From assembly GCA_016782885.1 (NCBI GenBank), contig JADHXQ010000008.1, positions 1 to 64,000 on the forward strand: a DNA stretch of 64,000 nt. Direction: 5' to 3'. Shown one piece after another: positions 7,465 through 16,825 of this stretch. A model generated the notes under the pieces. It worked only from the letters and a program-made list of their open reading frames with translations. It did no database searches and had not been told where the DNA came from. A program made the position numbers and the translations under genes. This stretch comes from Phycisphaerae bacterium (GTDB lineage Bacteria > Planctomycetota > Phycisphaerae > SM23-33). The stretch's first letter is position 1. Every line of letters starts with the position of its first letter.

Positions 7465-10400
7465 ATGATCATGCGTTCTAAGCGATTTGCGATCCTCGCG
7501 TTGTTTGCGGTTGTGGCGATGGGCTATTGGACGTCAAGCCCTCACCCAACCCAATGCCGCGCCGCGGAGCCCAAAAAGACGCAAGCCCAGGGCTATGATT
7601 TCTTTGAGCTTTCCCGATACCCCCTCGAAGGCAAACTGCGCCCGTGGGTCGAGCTTCGCAAAGTCACCCTCGAAGGCGACGGCGATCCGAAAAAATACAA
7701 CCGCCGCACAGTACAATGGTGGCCGCGAAAAGGCGTCGACTTCACCGAACTGCGCAACGGTATGATCGAGCGCGAGTGGACCCTTGCCGCCAGCGCCATG
7801 GATCCCAAACCCGCCGCCGGCGTCACCGGCGACAAGCAGATCAAAGAGATGGACTCGCTAAGCCTCGAACCGAACGCCGGCAGCGGTTTTATCCGGCGCG
7901 TTCGGGGCTTTATCACACCGAGTGAATCGGGACTCTACACGTTCAAGATCGCCGCCGACGACGAGGGATACGTCTACCTCAGCAGCGACCAGACCCCCGC
8001 AGCCGCCAGGGCGGTCTGCTACCAGAAGCTCAAAGTCTATCCCGGGCTGTGGACAACGTTTCCGACGCAGATATCCTCGCCGCAAAAGCTCGAAAAGGGC
8101 AAGAAATACTATTACGAAATCGTTCATGTCGATCACAAATGGCGGGATCACTGCGACGTGGTCTGGTCCAGCAAAACCCGCCCCGAAGGCCCGCTCAAGG
8201 GCGACGAATTTTCCACGCTCGACGGCAGGAAGGGCAAGTTCGTCGTCGAGAAATGGAATTTCAAATCGGGCGACAGCGATCCTCGTCCCCTGGGCGCCCC
8301 TCGCAAGTTCCAGGCGCACCTGGTGGGCTTCATGGGGCTGGGCAACGAACTGGGCGAACCGTATGCCGGCGAAGAGTTTGTCGCGCCCGGCGTGGTATTG
8401 CGGTTTCCCAACGGGCGAAAGCGAGTCCTGCATCGCTGGCTTCTGAGCAAGAAAGACCAGCGATTCGCCATGGACCTGTACGTCAAGGAAATGAAGAGGA
8501 TCCGGTCGACGCTCGATCAAACCAGGTTCACCGGGGGAGAAGGACCGGCGCCGCTGGGCAGAGAACTGTACACATCGCCTCACTTCGTCTTCAGCTATGA
8601 GGCCGGTCCCGCCGGAGAAGATCCCAAGGCCAAGTCCCTGCGCGACCGCTTTAATCGCTCCGCGCTCGCCGGCGCCGAGTACTGGTACGCCTACCTGGAA
8701 CACGGCGGGCACTTGATGCAATACTGGGACCGCAAGGAAAAACGCAAACACCGCGTCCACGTTGGCGGCGGAAACGGCGGGGGATACGGCGGATGCAGCG
8801 TTGGGGGCGTAAGCGCCCTTCCGATCGCGCTGTTCCACGAGTACAGCCACGGTTTCAACCTCTGGTGGTTCGGTCATCCCGAGATATTCTGCGACTTCGG
8901 GCAGGTTCTGGGCACTGGCGGCGCCAGGATAGAAAAGGCCTGGAACAACGTGCGGTGCCCGTATCGCAGCGCGCTTCACGGGTCGTACCCGACGTGCCTG
9001 TTCCTGGCGGCTTTGGGCGAGGATCCCAACTGGGGTTACTGCGCGCCGGTGGCGATGCCCAAGTCCGACGCCGAACAGAACTTCTTCCAGACGCTGGCCC
9101 GTATCACCGAGCAGCGAGGCATGTGCGAGAAGGGCATCGGCGGCGCCGGCGACATCGTCGGAGACTACGGCGCACGCCTGGCGGAGTTCGACTTCCACAA
9201 CCACAACCTGCTGAAGTCAACGTACTTAGCGGTGGCCCGCGACTACCTCGAAGCGATGGACGTCAAGAAAAACCAATACCGCATCGTGTGGGACAAGGCG
9301 CCCGAATCGTATGGCACGAACGTCATCCGCCTGGTGGCCGATCCGAAATCCACGGAGATCACGGTCGACTTCCAGGGATATCACGATCCGACGACCTACA
9401 GCGACTGGCGGGCGTGCATTGTAGCGGTAAACAAGGACGGTCTGACGCGCTACAGCGACATGTGGAACAAGGGCGTCATGTCCATATCGCGGCAGGAAGG
9501 CGACCGGAGGTACTGGTTGACGGTGACCGCGGCGCCTACGGGCATCCTGAACATCCGCAGCCCGCTGCGGGTCTGCAGCGGAAACTGGTGTCCCCGGTAT
9601 CCCTGGCGTGTGACGCTGAAAGGCGCCCGCCCGGGCACTCCGCATCGCGTGCGATTCGATTCCGACGACTACTACGCCGGTTACGGCTCGTCGCAGACGC
9701 TCAGCAGCATTGTCCCCACTCCGCCGAACACGCCCGAGCGAAAGTTGTTTGTCGAGAAGATCCGAAAGGCCCGCCAGGCGGCGCTCGCGAAGATCCCAAT
9801 CGCCGGGGACCCCTACCTGCGCCATCGACTGATGGCGACTGTCAGCAGGATGGACAACGCCCTGCTGGTCGCCGATGGCGCGCCGCATCCCAACGGCGGC
9901 GGCTGGGTGGTGTCCACCGCTAAGGTCGATCCGACCGCGTATGTCGCTCCGGGCGCGATGGTGCTCGGCAACGCCAGAGTACTCGATAACGCCAGCGTCG
10001 AGGAGTACGCCATCGTGAAAGACAATGCGCACCTCTCGGGCGGCGCTCGTGTTGGCGGGCAGGTATTTGTCGGCGGTTCGACCCGCCTGTCCGGACACCA
10101 GCGAGAATGGCTCCCCGGTGCGACGATCGACCACGCCCTGTGGCAGAACTACGCGCTGGACGAAGAGTCGGTCATGATGCTCGAAGACCGCTATCGCAGC
10201 CACGGCGTGAGGAACGGTTACGTCTGCGGCGCGCCGAAGCTGGTCGTCGACGGAGAGCGTCGAGGATTCCGGTTCGACGGGAAGACGCAGTATCTCGAGT
10301 TGAACGCCCGGGCGGGCGATGTGGGGCAGATCACGGTCGACATCGCCGTGAAACCCGAAGGCCGACGCGCCCAGACGATCTTCGACTTCGGTTCCGATGC

Positions 10401-12219
10401 GGATAACTGCATGACGCTGAAAACCGCGCGAAACGGCGAGCCGGAGTTCGCGGCGAAGGTGGGCGGTAAGACGGTTGCCGCGCTGACTGGAAAAAAGGCG
10501 CTGGCGAAAGACGATTGGACCCGCCTGCGCGTGGAGATTGACGGTAAACAGATCGCCCTTTGGGTGAACGATCGGTTGTCGACCAGCAAGGCTTCGACAT
10601 TCCGACCGGCGGATGTGTTTCCATCCGGTCTGGCGAAACGCAACTTTGTCGCCGCCTCGCGCGACGGTAAAGGGCACTTCGCCGGAGCGATTGATTATGT
10701 CGTGATCTATCATCGCGTTCACGGTAAGGCGTTCGCTGAGCTGCCGCCGCCGGTGATCGACGCCAGCCGTCGTCCCACGCGGCGCTTTGCGACCGAACTG
10801 GTCAAGGATCGCGCCGCCCGCAGGCGTTACGCCATAGAAAACAAACGCGCCGTCGGCGAAGCCATGGTCTATTACAGTAAGCTCGCCGCGGACATTGTCA
10901 TCCGGCTGCACGAGCTGCGCAACCGCGATCCCAATTGGCAAAAGGCTCTCGCCAAGGCCAAAGAGGATCTTGCCCATATTGGGAAACCTGTAAAGAAACC
11001 CGGGAAGTCCGGAACAAAAAAAGAAATCGCCCCGCCGCCGCAGTTGACAAAGCTCTACGAGCAAAAAAAGGCTCTGCAGGAAAAGTTGGCAAGCTACGCC
11101 GAAAAGGAAAAAACTCTTCGCCGTGGCGAGGCCCAATGGATCAAGACCATCAAGGATCCGAAGTATCTGCAGCTAAAGGGCGAGCAGCAGGCAAGCCAGG
11201 AAAAACTCGATAAGCTCGCCAAGGCCGTCGAGGCGAGTTTCGAGACCATGCCCGAAGAAGTGGCGACGAAAAAGAAAATCGCCGAGCTATCCGCCGAGCG
11301 AGCCAAGCTCGACGGCGTGGTCAAGCAGGTAAGCGAGGCAGTCGCCCAGGCCGTCGCCAAAATGCCCGTTTATTGGGACAGCAAGAAGATCCAGGCGGAA
11401 AACAGATTCCTGGCGCAACTCCGCGTCCAGTACGAGGGCGAGCACGGCAGCGGCGACGGTAAAGCCATTCAGAGCTATCGCTCGCAGCAGGAGCGTCGCA
11501 AGCACATGGCGAAGAATCCCGGATATAAAAAGGCTGTCGAGATCGACCGCGAGCTGGAAGTGCTCAAAGCCCTCTCGCCCATACACCGCGAGATGCACCT
11601 CGCCGGCGCCGGGGAGTACAACGCTCTTGCCGGTAAGCTGAAGGGCAAGGAGTCGGCAGGTCAACGGGCAAATGAAATCATGGCACGCCTCAAAGAGGAG
11701 CGGCGACAAAGAATCCTCGGGCCCGAGTATGACAAGTTGCGAAAGCAGCGCGAGGCGTTGGATCGTGAAATTCGCGACGTCCAGCGCCAACACGACCGGA
11801 ATCGCCGCCAGCGAAACGACATCGCTCGCCGCCAACAGGAAGTGCGTCGTGAAGAGATCAAAAAGGAGCTGCTGGCGGCCTATAACAAGGCGGTCGAACC
11901 GTACTACTCGGAGTATCACGCCGGCGTGTCGTATCTCCGCAGTGCGATGCGCGGGTTTTACAATACGCCGTACTCGTCTCACCTGCAGGCGCAGGGGTTG
12001 GTGAAAAAGACGTATCGCTACCGCGACGAACCGGGCGGAACAATGCAGACAGCCATCGAAGCGTACCGGCCGCAGAACTGGAAAACCGACGTTAGAGCAT
12101 GGGACTGGCGCACCCGCTGGGAGCGTGACGGCACGATTTCCCAGTACCCGATGACCAGGCAATGGATCAAGCGAGTTCGCGGCGACGGGCCGATCAATGT
12201 TGTAAAGGAAACACCATGA
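7465..12219 (+). CDS. Giant secreted protein: PA14, HExxH metallopeptidase-like core, hexapeptide repeats, LamG, coiled coil
   Basis: This 1584-aa secreted protein has an N-terminal signal (1-33). A PA14-like region follows at ~135-245 (GFIRRVRGFITPSESGLYTF). A zinc-peptidase-like core contains HEYSH at 458-462, embedded in glycine-rich YGGCSVGG upstream. A left-handed beta-helix segment lies at ~815-880 (VDPTAYVAPGAMVLGNARV), then a LamG-type beta-sandwich at ~930-1090 (FDFGSDADNCMTLKT). A long Lys/Glu/Gln-rich coiled coil runs ~1100-1480, and the conserved end contains WDWRTRWERDG. A paralogue (21681) shares the core, LamG, coiled coil and tail but lacks PA14 and the hexapeptide repeat. PA14 and LamG usually bind carbohydrate. 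Function is unknown; a surface-anchored metallopeptidase or glycoprotein-binding protein is an inference. Confidence 0.72.
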   Translation: MIMRSKRFAILALFAVVAMGYWTSSPHPTQCRAAEPKKTQAQGYDFFELSRYPLEGKLRPWVELRKVTLEGDGDPKKYNRRTVQWWPRKGVDFTELRNGMIEREWTLAASAMDPKPAAGVTGDKQIKEMDSLSLEPNAGSGFIRRVRGFITPSESGLYTFKIAADDEGYVYLSSDQTPAAARAVCYQKLKVYPGLWTTFPTQISSPQKLEKGKKYYYEIVHVDHKWRDHCDVVWSSKTRPEGPLKGDEFSTLDGRKGKFVVEKWNFKSGDSDPRPLGAPRKFQAHLVGFMGLGNELGEPYAGEEFVAPGVVLRFPNGRKRVLHRWLLSKKDQRFAMDLYVKEMKRIRSTLDQTRFTGGEGPAPLGRELYTSPHFVFSYEAGPAGEDPKAKSLRDRFNRSALAGAEYWYAYLEHGGHLMQYWDRKEKRKHRVHVGGGNGGGYGGCSVGGVSALPIALFHEYSHGFNLWWFGHPEIFCDFGQVLGTGGARIEKAWNNVRCPYRSALHGSYPTCLFLAALGEDPNWGYCAPVAMPKSDAEQNFFQTLARITEQRGMCEKGIGGAGDIVGDYGARLAEFDFHNHNLLKSTYLAVARDYLEAMDVKKNQYRIVWDKAPESYGTNVIRLVADPKSTEITVDFQGYHDPTTYSDWRACIVAVNKDGLTRYSDMWNKGVMSISRQEGDRRYWLTVTAAPTGILNIRSPLRVCSGNWCPRYPWRVTLKGARPGTPHRVRFDSDDYYAGYGSSQTLSSIVPTPPNTPERKLFVEKIRKARQAALAKIPIAGDPYLRHRLMATVSRMDNALLVADGAPHPNGGGWVVSTAKVDPTAYVAPGAMVLGNARVLDNASVEEYAIVKDNAHLSGGARVGGQVFVGGSTRLSGHQREWLPGATIDHALWQNYALDEESVMMLEDRYRSHGVRNGYVCGAPKLVVDGERRGFRFDGKTQYLELNARAGDVGQITVDIAVKPEGRRAQTIFDFGSDADNCMTLKTARNGEPEFAAKVGGKTVAALTGKKALAKDDWTRLRVEIDGKQIALWVNDRLSTSKASTFRPADVFPSGLAKRNFVAASRDGKGHFAGAIDYVVIYHRVHGKAFAELPPPVIDASRRPTRRFATELVKDRAARRRYAIENKRAVGEAMVYYSKLAADIVIRLHELRNRDPNWQKALAKAKEDLAHIGKPVKKPGKSGTKKEIAPPPQLTKLYEQKKALQEKLASYAEKEKTLRRGEAQWIKTIKDPKYLQLKGEQQASQEKLDKLAKAVEASFETMPEEVATKKKIAELSAERAKLDGVVKQVSEAVAQAVAKMPVYWDSKKIQAENRFLAQLRVQYEGEHGSGDGKAIQSYRSQQERRKHMAKNPGYKKAVEIDRELEVLKALSPIHREMHLAGAGEYNALAGKLKGKESAGQRANEIMARLKEERRQRILGPEYDKLRKQREALDREIRDVQRQHDRNRRQRNDIARRQQEVRREEIKKELLAAYNKAVEPYYSEYHAGVSYLRSAMRGFYNTPYSSHLQAQGLVKKTYRYRDEPGGTMQTAIEAYRPQNWKTDVRAWDWRTRWERDGTISQYPMTRQWIKRVRGDGPINVVKETP

Positions 12220-14663
12220 ACTCAAGCCGCGACATCTTTGAACGGGAAAGGCGGCAGGTTGCAGCGTCCGGGGCGTTGGGAAGAGTCAGCAACCGCTGGA
12301 CGGCGGGTGTTCTGTGCCTGGGGGTAATCTTCGGGGTCCTGCAGGCTTGCTCCGCCGCCGCGGGCGGGGCGGGCGCGACGGTAATGTGGTACGACCGCCC
12401 GGCGGCGAACTGGTTTGCGGCGCTTCCAATCGGTTCGGGGCGCCTCGGGGCGATGGTGTTCGGCGCGACCGAGAACGAGCGAATCCAGTTCAACGAGCAG
12501 ACCCTCTGGTCGGGCGGGCCTCACGACTACAACAATCCCGAGGCGATCAAGCACCTCGGCGAGGCGCGCCGCCTGATCTTCGCCGGGAAGAACAAACAGG
12601 CCGATGACCTGCTCCACAAAATGATGGGCACGCCCGCCAGGCAGCAGGCGTATCAACCGCTGGGCGACCTGAAGCTGCACTTTCCCGGGCACGGTCAGGC
12701 CACCGGTTACCGGCGGAGCCTCGACCTGGCGCGGGCGGTCGCAAGCGTGTCGTACAAGCTTGACGGCGTCCGGTACGCGCGCGAGGCCTTCGCATCGTAT
12801 CCGGCGCAAGTTATCGCCGTCCGCCTGACGGCAGACAAACCGGGACGGATTTCGTTCGACCTGTCGCTGACCAGCAAGCAGCCCGGCGCGACGGTGCGGG
12901 CCGACGGGGATAAGGCGATCGTGCTGTCCGGCCGGTTGGGCAAGCGCACCAAGCCGTCCGGGATCGGGTCCGGGAAATGGACGGGCGACTGGAACGGGAA
13001 GGGACTGGCGTTTGAAGCCCGCGCGGCGGTCGGAGTCGATGGCGGGAGCGTCGCGGCCGGTGGCGGCGGGCTGAAAGTCCGCGGCGCCAACAGCGCGACG
13101 ATTCTTCTTGCGGCAGCGACAAGCTTCAAGACGTACCGGGACATCACGGGCGACCCGTCGGCGAGAGTGGCGAAGGTTCTGACCGCCGCGGCCGGCAAGC
13201 CGTACGGCAAGTTGCTGGCGGCGCACGTGGCGGACCACAGCAGGCTGCAGGGGCGGGTGAAGCTGGACCTGCCGCCAGGGCCAGCTTCAGGTAAACCCAC
13301 GGACCAGCGGATCAAGGGCTTCGAGCCCGGGGCCGACGAGCAACTGGCGGCGCTGCTGTTTCAATACGGGCGATACCTGTTGATCGCCTCGAGCCGCCCC
13401 GGCGGGCAGCCGGCGAACCTCCAGGGCATCTGGAACGACGATCTCTGGCCCCCGTGGTCCAGCAAATGGACGATCAACATCAACACGCAGATGAACTATT
13501 GGCCCGCGGAGGTATGCAACCTCTCGGAGTGCCACCAACCGCTGCTGGACCTGGTGACGGGCCTGGCGGAGTCAGGACGGCGGACTGCCCGAGCGCACTA
13601 CGGCGCCCGCGGGTGGGTCTGCCACCACAACGCGGACATCTGGTTGGGGACGGCGCCGGTGGACCTTCCGTTTTACGGTATGTGGCCCACCGGCGGGGCG
13701 TGGTTGAGCCTGCACATGTGGGAGCATTACCTGTTCACCGGCAACAAGGAGTTCCTGAAGAAGCGCGCCTATCCGGTTCTGAAGTCCGCCGCTGAGTTCT
13801 TCCTCGATACGCTGGTGGAAGAGCCCGCCGGAAAGTACCTCGTGACTTGCCCGTCGATGTCGCCGGAGCACGGCCCGAGCGGGCGGACCAGCATCTGCGC
13901 CGGACCGTCGATGGACTCTTCCATCCTCCGCGACCTGTTCGACGCGTGCATACGAAGCTCGAAGATACTCGGCGTGGACGAACCCTTCGGCGCCAAGCTT
14001 GCCGCGGCCCGCAAGCGGCTGGCGCCGCTGAAAGTCGGCAAGAGCGGGCAACTCCAGGAATGGCTCGAAGACCTCGACAACCCCAAGGACACCCACGGGC
14101 ACGTCTCGCACCTCTACGCCCTGTATCCCAGCCAACAGATCACGCGCGATACGCCCGGGCTCCAGGCGGCCGCCAGGACCACGCTGAGGCAGCGCGGGAT
14201 CAAGTCCGGCGGGTGGCCCGGCGCGTGGCGGATAAACCTGCTGGCACGCCTCGGCGACGGGCAGGCCGCCCATACCGTGCTGAACCACTACATCGCCCGC
14301 AGCGTGCTGCCCAACGGTTTCAACGGGGGGCGACTGTTCCAGATCGACGCGAACTTCGGCGTCACCGCCGCCGTCGCCGAGATGCTCCTCCAAAGCCGCA
14401 TACTGCCGGACCGGACCGGCGAGGTAGTCGAGATCCACCTCCTGCCGGCCCTTCCGAAGGCCTGGCGCGCGGGGCGCGTCACGGGCCTCCGCGCCCGCGG
14501 CGGGTTTGAAGTGGACATTGCCTGGTCGGGCGGCAGGCTGACCGCCGCGACCGTCCGCTCGGAACTCGGACGCCCCTGCACGCTCCGCGGCGCCGGGAAG
14601 AGAGTAAACCTAAAGACTGACCCCGGAAAGACCTACCGCCTCGATGCGGCTCTACAACGTTGA
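12216..14663 (+). CDS. GH95 family alpha-L-fucosidase
   Basis: This 815-aa protein has the GH95 layout: an N-terminal beta domain (WYDRPAANWFAALPIGSGRLG, QFNEQTLWSGGPHDY), a linker, an (alpha/alpha)6 barrel and a C-terminal beta domain. Active-site blocks are visible: NINTQMNYWPAEVCN near residue 420 (the paired Asn), MWEHYLFTG near 500 (general-acid Glu region) and FQIDANFG near 708 (Asp). GH95 enzymes hydrolyse alpha-1,2-fucosides (some act on alpha-L-galactosides) by inversion. The ORF track starts at 12162, but ATG 12216 overlaps the upstream stop as ATGA and follows AAGGAA, so translation is probably coupled to the giant HExxH gene. A hydrophobic segment at ~29-47 and a C-S-A-A-A motif suggest export or lipoprotein anchoring. 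Confidence 0.9.
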   Translation: MNSSRDIFERERRQVAASGALGRVSNRWTAGVLCLGVIFGVLQACSAAAGGAGATVMWYDRPAANWFAALPIGSGRLGAMVFGATENERIQFNEQTLWSGGPHDYNNPEAIKHLGEARRLIFAGKNKQADDLLHKMMGTPARQQAYQPLGDLKLHFPGHGQATGYRRSLDLARAVASVSYKLDGVRYAREAFASYPAQVIAVRLTADKPGRISFDLSLTSKQPGATVRADGDKAIVLSGRLGKRTKPSGIGSGKWTGDWNGKGLAFEARAAVGVDGGSVAAGGGGLKVRGANSATILLAAATSFKTYRDITGDPSARVAKVLTAAAGKPYGKLLAAHVADHSRLQGRVKLDLPPGPASGKPTDQRIKGFEPGADEQLAALLFQYGRYLLIASSRPGGQPANLQGIWNDDLWPPWSSKWTININTQMNYWPAEVCNLSECHQPLLDLVTGLAESGRRTARAHYGARGWVCHHNADIWLGTAPVDLPFYGMWPTGGAWLSLHMWEHYLFTGNKEFLKKRAYPVLKSAAEFFLDTLVEEPAGKYLVTCPSMSPEHGPSGRTSICAGPSMDSSILRDLFDACIRSSKILGVDEPFGAKLAAARKRLAPLKVGKSGQLQEWLEDLDNPKDTHGHVSHLYALYPSQQITRDTPGLQAAARTTLRQRGIKSGGWPGAWRINLLARLGDGQAAHTVLNHYIARSVLPNGFNGGRLFQIDANFGVTAAVAEMLLQSRILPDRTGEVVEIHLLPALPKAWRAGRVTGLRARGGFEVDIAWSGGRLTAATVRSELGRPCTLRGAGKRVNLKTDPGKTYRLDAALQR

Positions 14664-14883
14664 AATATCCCCTTATGGCAGTGTTATATCTGCACTGATA
14701 AACGGAGAATTGTCAATTCAGGCCGCGCGTAAAATTTCGAGATAAATCCGGGAATTTCCTTGGTGATGGATGGGTTCCGTGGTAGTATAGAGGGAGTTGA
14801 TTGGGAGTTGTGCTTGCCCAGTCATGTGCTTATTGCTTATTGCTCGACCTGACTCAAATTTACAAGGAATGTTGGAGGTTCAT

Positions 14884-15528
14884 ATGAGACCATCTAGGAT
14901 TCTCGGAAGCGGTTGTCTCTGTTGCGCGCTGACGCTGGTTCTTGTGCTGACCCTTACCGTCGGGACCGCTCAGGGGACTATGATTAACGGCTCGATCGCC
15001 ATTAGCGCCAACTGGGCCACGCAGGACCAGGCAACTCTCGCTTCGAGCACCATATTTACCCCTTATGCCATCACGGGCTTTACAACTGGATTGACTTTTG
15101 GTCCTAACGCCTTGACCATGATCGGAGCCGGGGGCGGAGGAAGCGGCGATTTTGCGGCATTGCCTTTCACCCTCATCAGCACCGCACCGGCACCATCACC
15201 ACCAGGCGTCCCAGCCCCACTAGACATCAACAACGGTACGGCGTGGGCATTTACCAGCGCCAATGGGGACTGGACGACCAGTACGTTCCTGAATATCGAC
15301 CCCGCCGCCACCAATGGGTACCTCGATTTCCTGCTGACTGGTACGTTCACCCCTAAAGGTGCGCTGGCCGGCTTTGACCCAACACCGGCCGAAATGCGCA
15401 TCTCGTTGAACCAGACCGGTTCGACCGTGAACTGGACCAGCACGATGAATATGATCCCCGAGCCGATGACCGCGTCGCTTCTGGCCATCGGCGGTTTTGC
15501 GCTGCTCCGCCGACGTCGTCGGAAATAA
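14884..15528 (+). CDS. PEP-CTERM sorting domain protein
   Basis: I start this at ATG 14884, six nt after GGAGG, rather than at the track's 14797; that gives 214 aa with a clean signal peptide (MRPSRILG then LTLVLVLTLTVG). The C-terminus reads IPEPMTASLLAIGGFALLRRRRRK, a full PEP-CTERM signal with PEP, transmembrane stretch and basic tail. The middle is Thr/Pro/Gly-rich beta sequence without enzyme motifs. It is a single-gene unit closed by a strong terminator. The 220-nt region before it holds a palindrome (GAATTG-T-CAATTC, 14707-14719) and a weak promoter-like pair (TTGGTG-17-TAGTAT). It has no convincing copy of the leader found upstream of the other two PEP-CTERM genes. Confidence 0.85.
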   Translation: MRPSRILGSGCLCCALTLVLVLTLTVGTAQGTMINGSIAISANWATQDQATLASSTIFTPYAITGFTTGLTFGPNALTMIGAGGGGSGDFAALPFTLISTAPAPSPPGVPAPLDINNGTAWAFTSANGDWTTSTFLNIDPAATNGYLDFLLTGTFTPKGALAGFDPTPAEMRISLNQTGSTVNWTSTMNMIPEPMTASLLAIGGFALLRRRRRK

Positions 15529-15552
15529 CACCCCTCCACCACGAACTTCAAA

Positions 15553-15582
15553 CCCCGTCGCCTTCCGGCGGCGGGGTTTTTC
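15553..15582 (+). terminator. Intrinsic terminator after PEP-CTERM gene
   Basis: CCCCGTCGCC pairs with GGCGGCGGGG (one G-T wobble) around a TTCC tetraloop, followed directly by a T-run. It lies 24 nt after the stop codon. Confidence 0.85.
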
Positions 15583-15765
15583 CATGTACACACGGGACCA
15601 CCCGGACTTCCGCCATGGTCGCGAAGGACTAATCCACAATACCGGGGCTCCCGACGCGTTATTACTACGACACAGAGTCTCCGAGGCTCCGCGTCGACAG
15701 ACCGCCCCATCTGCACCATACTGCAGCGCGGGCGGATTACTCGTCTAATTCGAAAGAAAACAAGC

Positions 15766-16704
15766 ATGAACAAGATCAGCCTTACGGTATTCTGTTGCCT
15801 CGTCGGGTGTCTCGCCGCCGAGCGCAAGGCAAAGGTCGCGGCGACCGCTATTAAACCCGCCGCAGTCGGCTTGCAACCGGCGAGCCTTTCGTGGGCGAAA
15901 GTTTCCAAAGAGCAAATCGCCGCGGCGAAGAAGTTGGGCGTTCCCGTCGCGTTTGAAAACGCTGTCGGCGTCAAGTTCGTGCTGGTCCCGGCCGGTGAAT
16001 TTATGATGGGAAGCCCCGGCGACGAAGAGGGCAGATACGAGGTCGAGGGCCCGCAGCACAAAGTGAAGATCGCCAAGGCGTTCTATGTTGCGATCCACCA
16101 GGTTACGCAGGGACAGTGGAAATCTGTTATGGGCTCCAGGCCGTGGAAGGGCAAGAGCGGCGCGAAAGATGATCCCGCCAACGTGGTTAACTGGGTCAAT
16201 TGGAACGATGCCACGAATTTCTGCGCCGCCCTTAAGAAGCAAGACGGCCGGTCTTACCGGCTCCCGTCAGAAGCCCAGTGGGAATACTTCTGCCGTGCGG
16301 GCTCTGCGACACGATATTTCTATGGCGATGATCTCAAGTTGGAGAAGCTCGGTGATTATGGGTGGTGGGGCAAAAAAGGATGGTGGGACCGCTCCGATAA
16401 ATACGTGCGCCCGCCAGGTTTGAAGAAGCCCAACGCGTGGGGCATCTATGATGTGATCGGCAGCGTGTGGGAGATGTGCATGGATGTCATGCACCCCAAC
16501 TACGAGGGCGCGCCTGCCGATGGCAGCGCGTGGATGACCGGCGCCCCCGGCGACAAGGAACCGGGGCACCCGCTGCGCGGCGGCGGATCTCACAGCGACC
16601 ACAGGCGTGTGCGCTCGGCCAGTCGGCACAGCTATCGCCAGTCAGCCAAAAGCCATTACGTCGGCTTTCGTGTCGTCTGTTCGAGCCCCGCGAAAGCCAA
16701 ATAG
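15766..16704 (+). CDS. SUMF1/FGE-fold secreted protein
   Basis: This 312-aa protein has an N-terminal hydrophobic signal (ISLTVFCCLVGCLAAE, possibly a lipobox). The SUMF1 blocks are FVLVPAGEFMMGSPGDEEG, GPQHKVKIAKAFYVA, YRLPSEAQWEYFCRAG, NAWGIYDVIGSVWEMCMD and VGFRVV. The catalytic-cysteine segment of true FGE is replaced by LRGGGSHSDHRRVRS with no Cys, so formylglycine generation is not expected. Its domain is closer to the standard SUMF1 length than those at 6397 and 25332 and lacks their extra loop. It stands alone between a terminator and the HzsA-related gene. Role unknown; perhaps a surface binding module. Confidence 0.83.
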   Translation: MNKISLTVFCCLVGCLAAERKAKVAATAIKPAAVGLQPASLSWAKVSKEQIAAAKKLGVPVAFENAVGVKFVLVPAGEFMMGSPGDEEGRYEVEGPQHKVKIAKAFYVAIHQVTQGQWKSVMGSRPWKGKSGAKDDPANVVNWVNWNDATNFCAALKKQDGRSYRLPSEAQWEYFCRAGSATRYFYGDDLKLEKLGDYGWWGKKGWWDRSDKYVRPPGLKKPNAWGIYDVIGSVWEMCMDVMHPNYEGAPADGSAWMTGAPGDKEPGHPLRGGGSHSDHRRVRSASRHSYRQSAKSHYVGFRVVCSSPAKAK

Positions 16705-16767
16705 CAATCCGCCCGACCGCGATGAAGGATAGGCGAACAAATCCTTCTCGCAATTCCGATATGAATC

Positions 16768-16773
16768 TATAAT
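16768..16773 (+). promoter_or_regulatory. -10 element upstream of HzsA-related gene
   Basis: A perfect TATAAT lies 52 nt before the start codon. The hexamer 17 nt upstream (TTCTCG) is a poor -35, so this is a tentative promoter. Confidence 0.35.
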
Positions 16774-16825
16774 GGTGTTCGACATCAGAAAAGAATAGTT
16801 ACCTTCCGTTTTGAGGAGACTTACG

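Noticed and set aside
12162-12215. Longer N-terminus of the GH95 protein in the track
   Set aside because: It lies inside the upstream gene; ATG 12216 has a ribosome site and the ATGA overlap.
14797-14883. Fourth copy of the leader upstream of PEP-CTERM gene 14884
   Set aside because: ACCTGACT and AAGGAATG recur, but the 17-codon frame, spacing and stop are not preserved; the gene has its own GGAGG.
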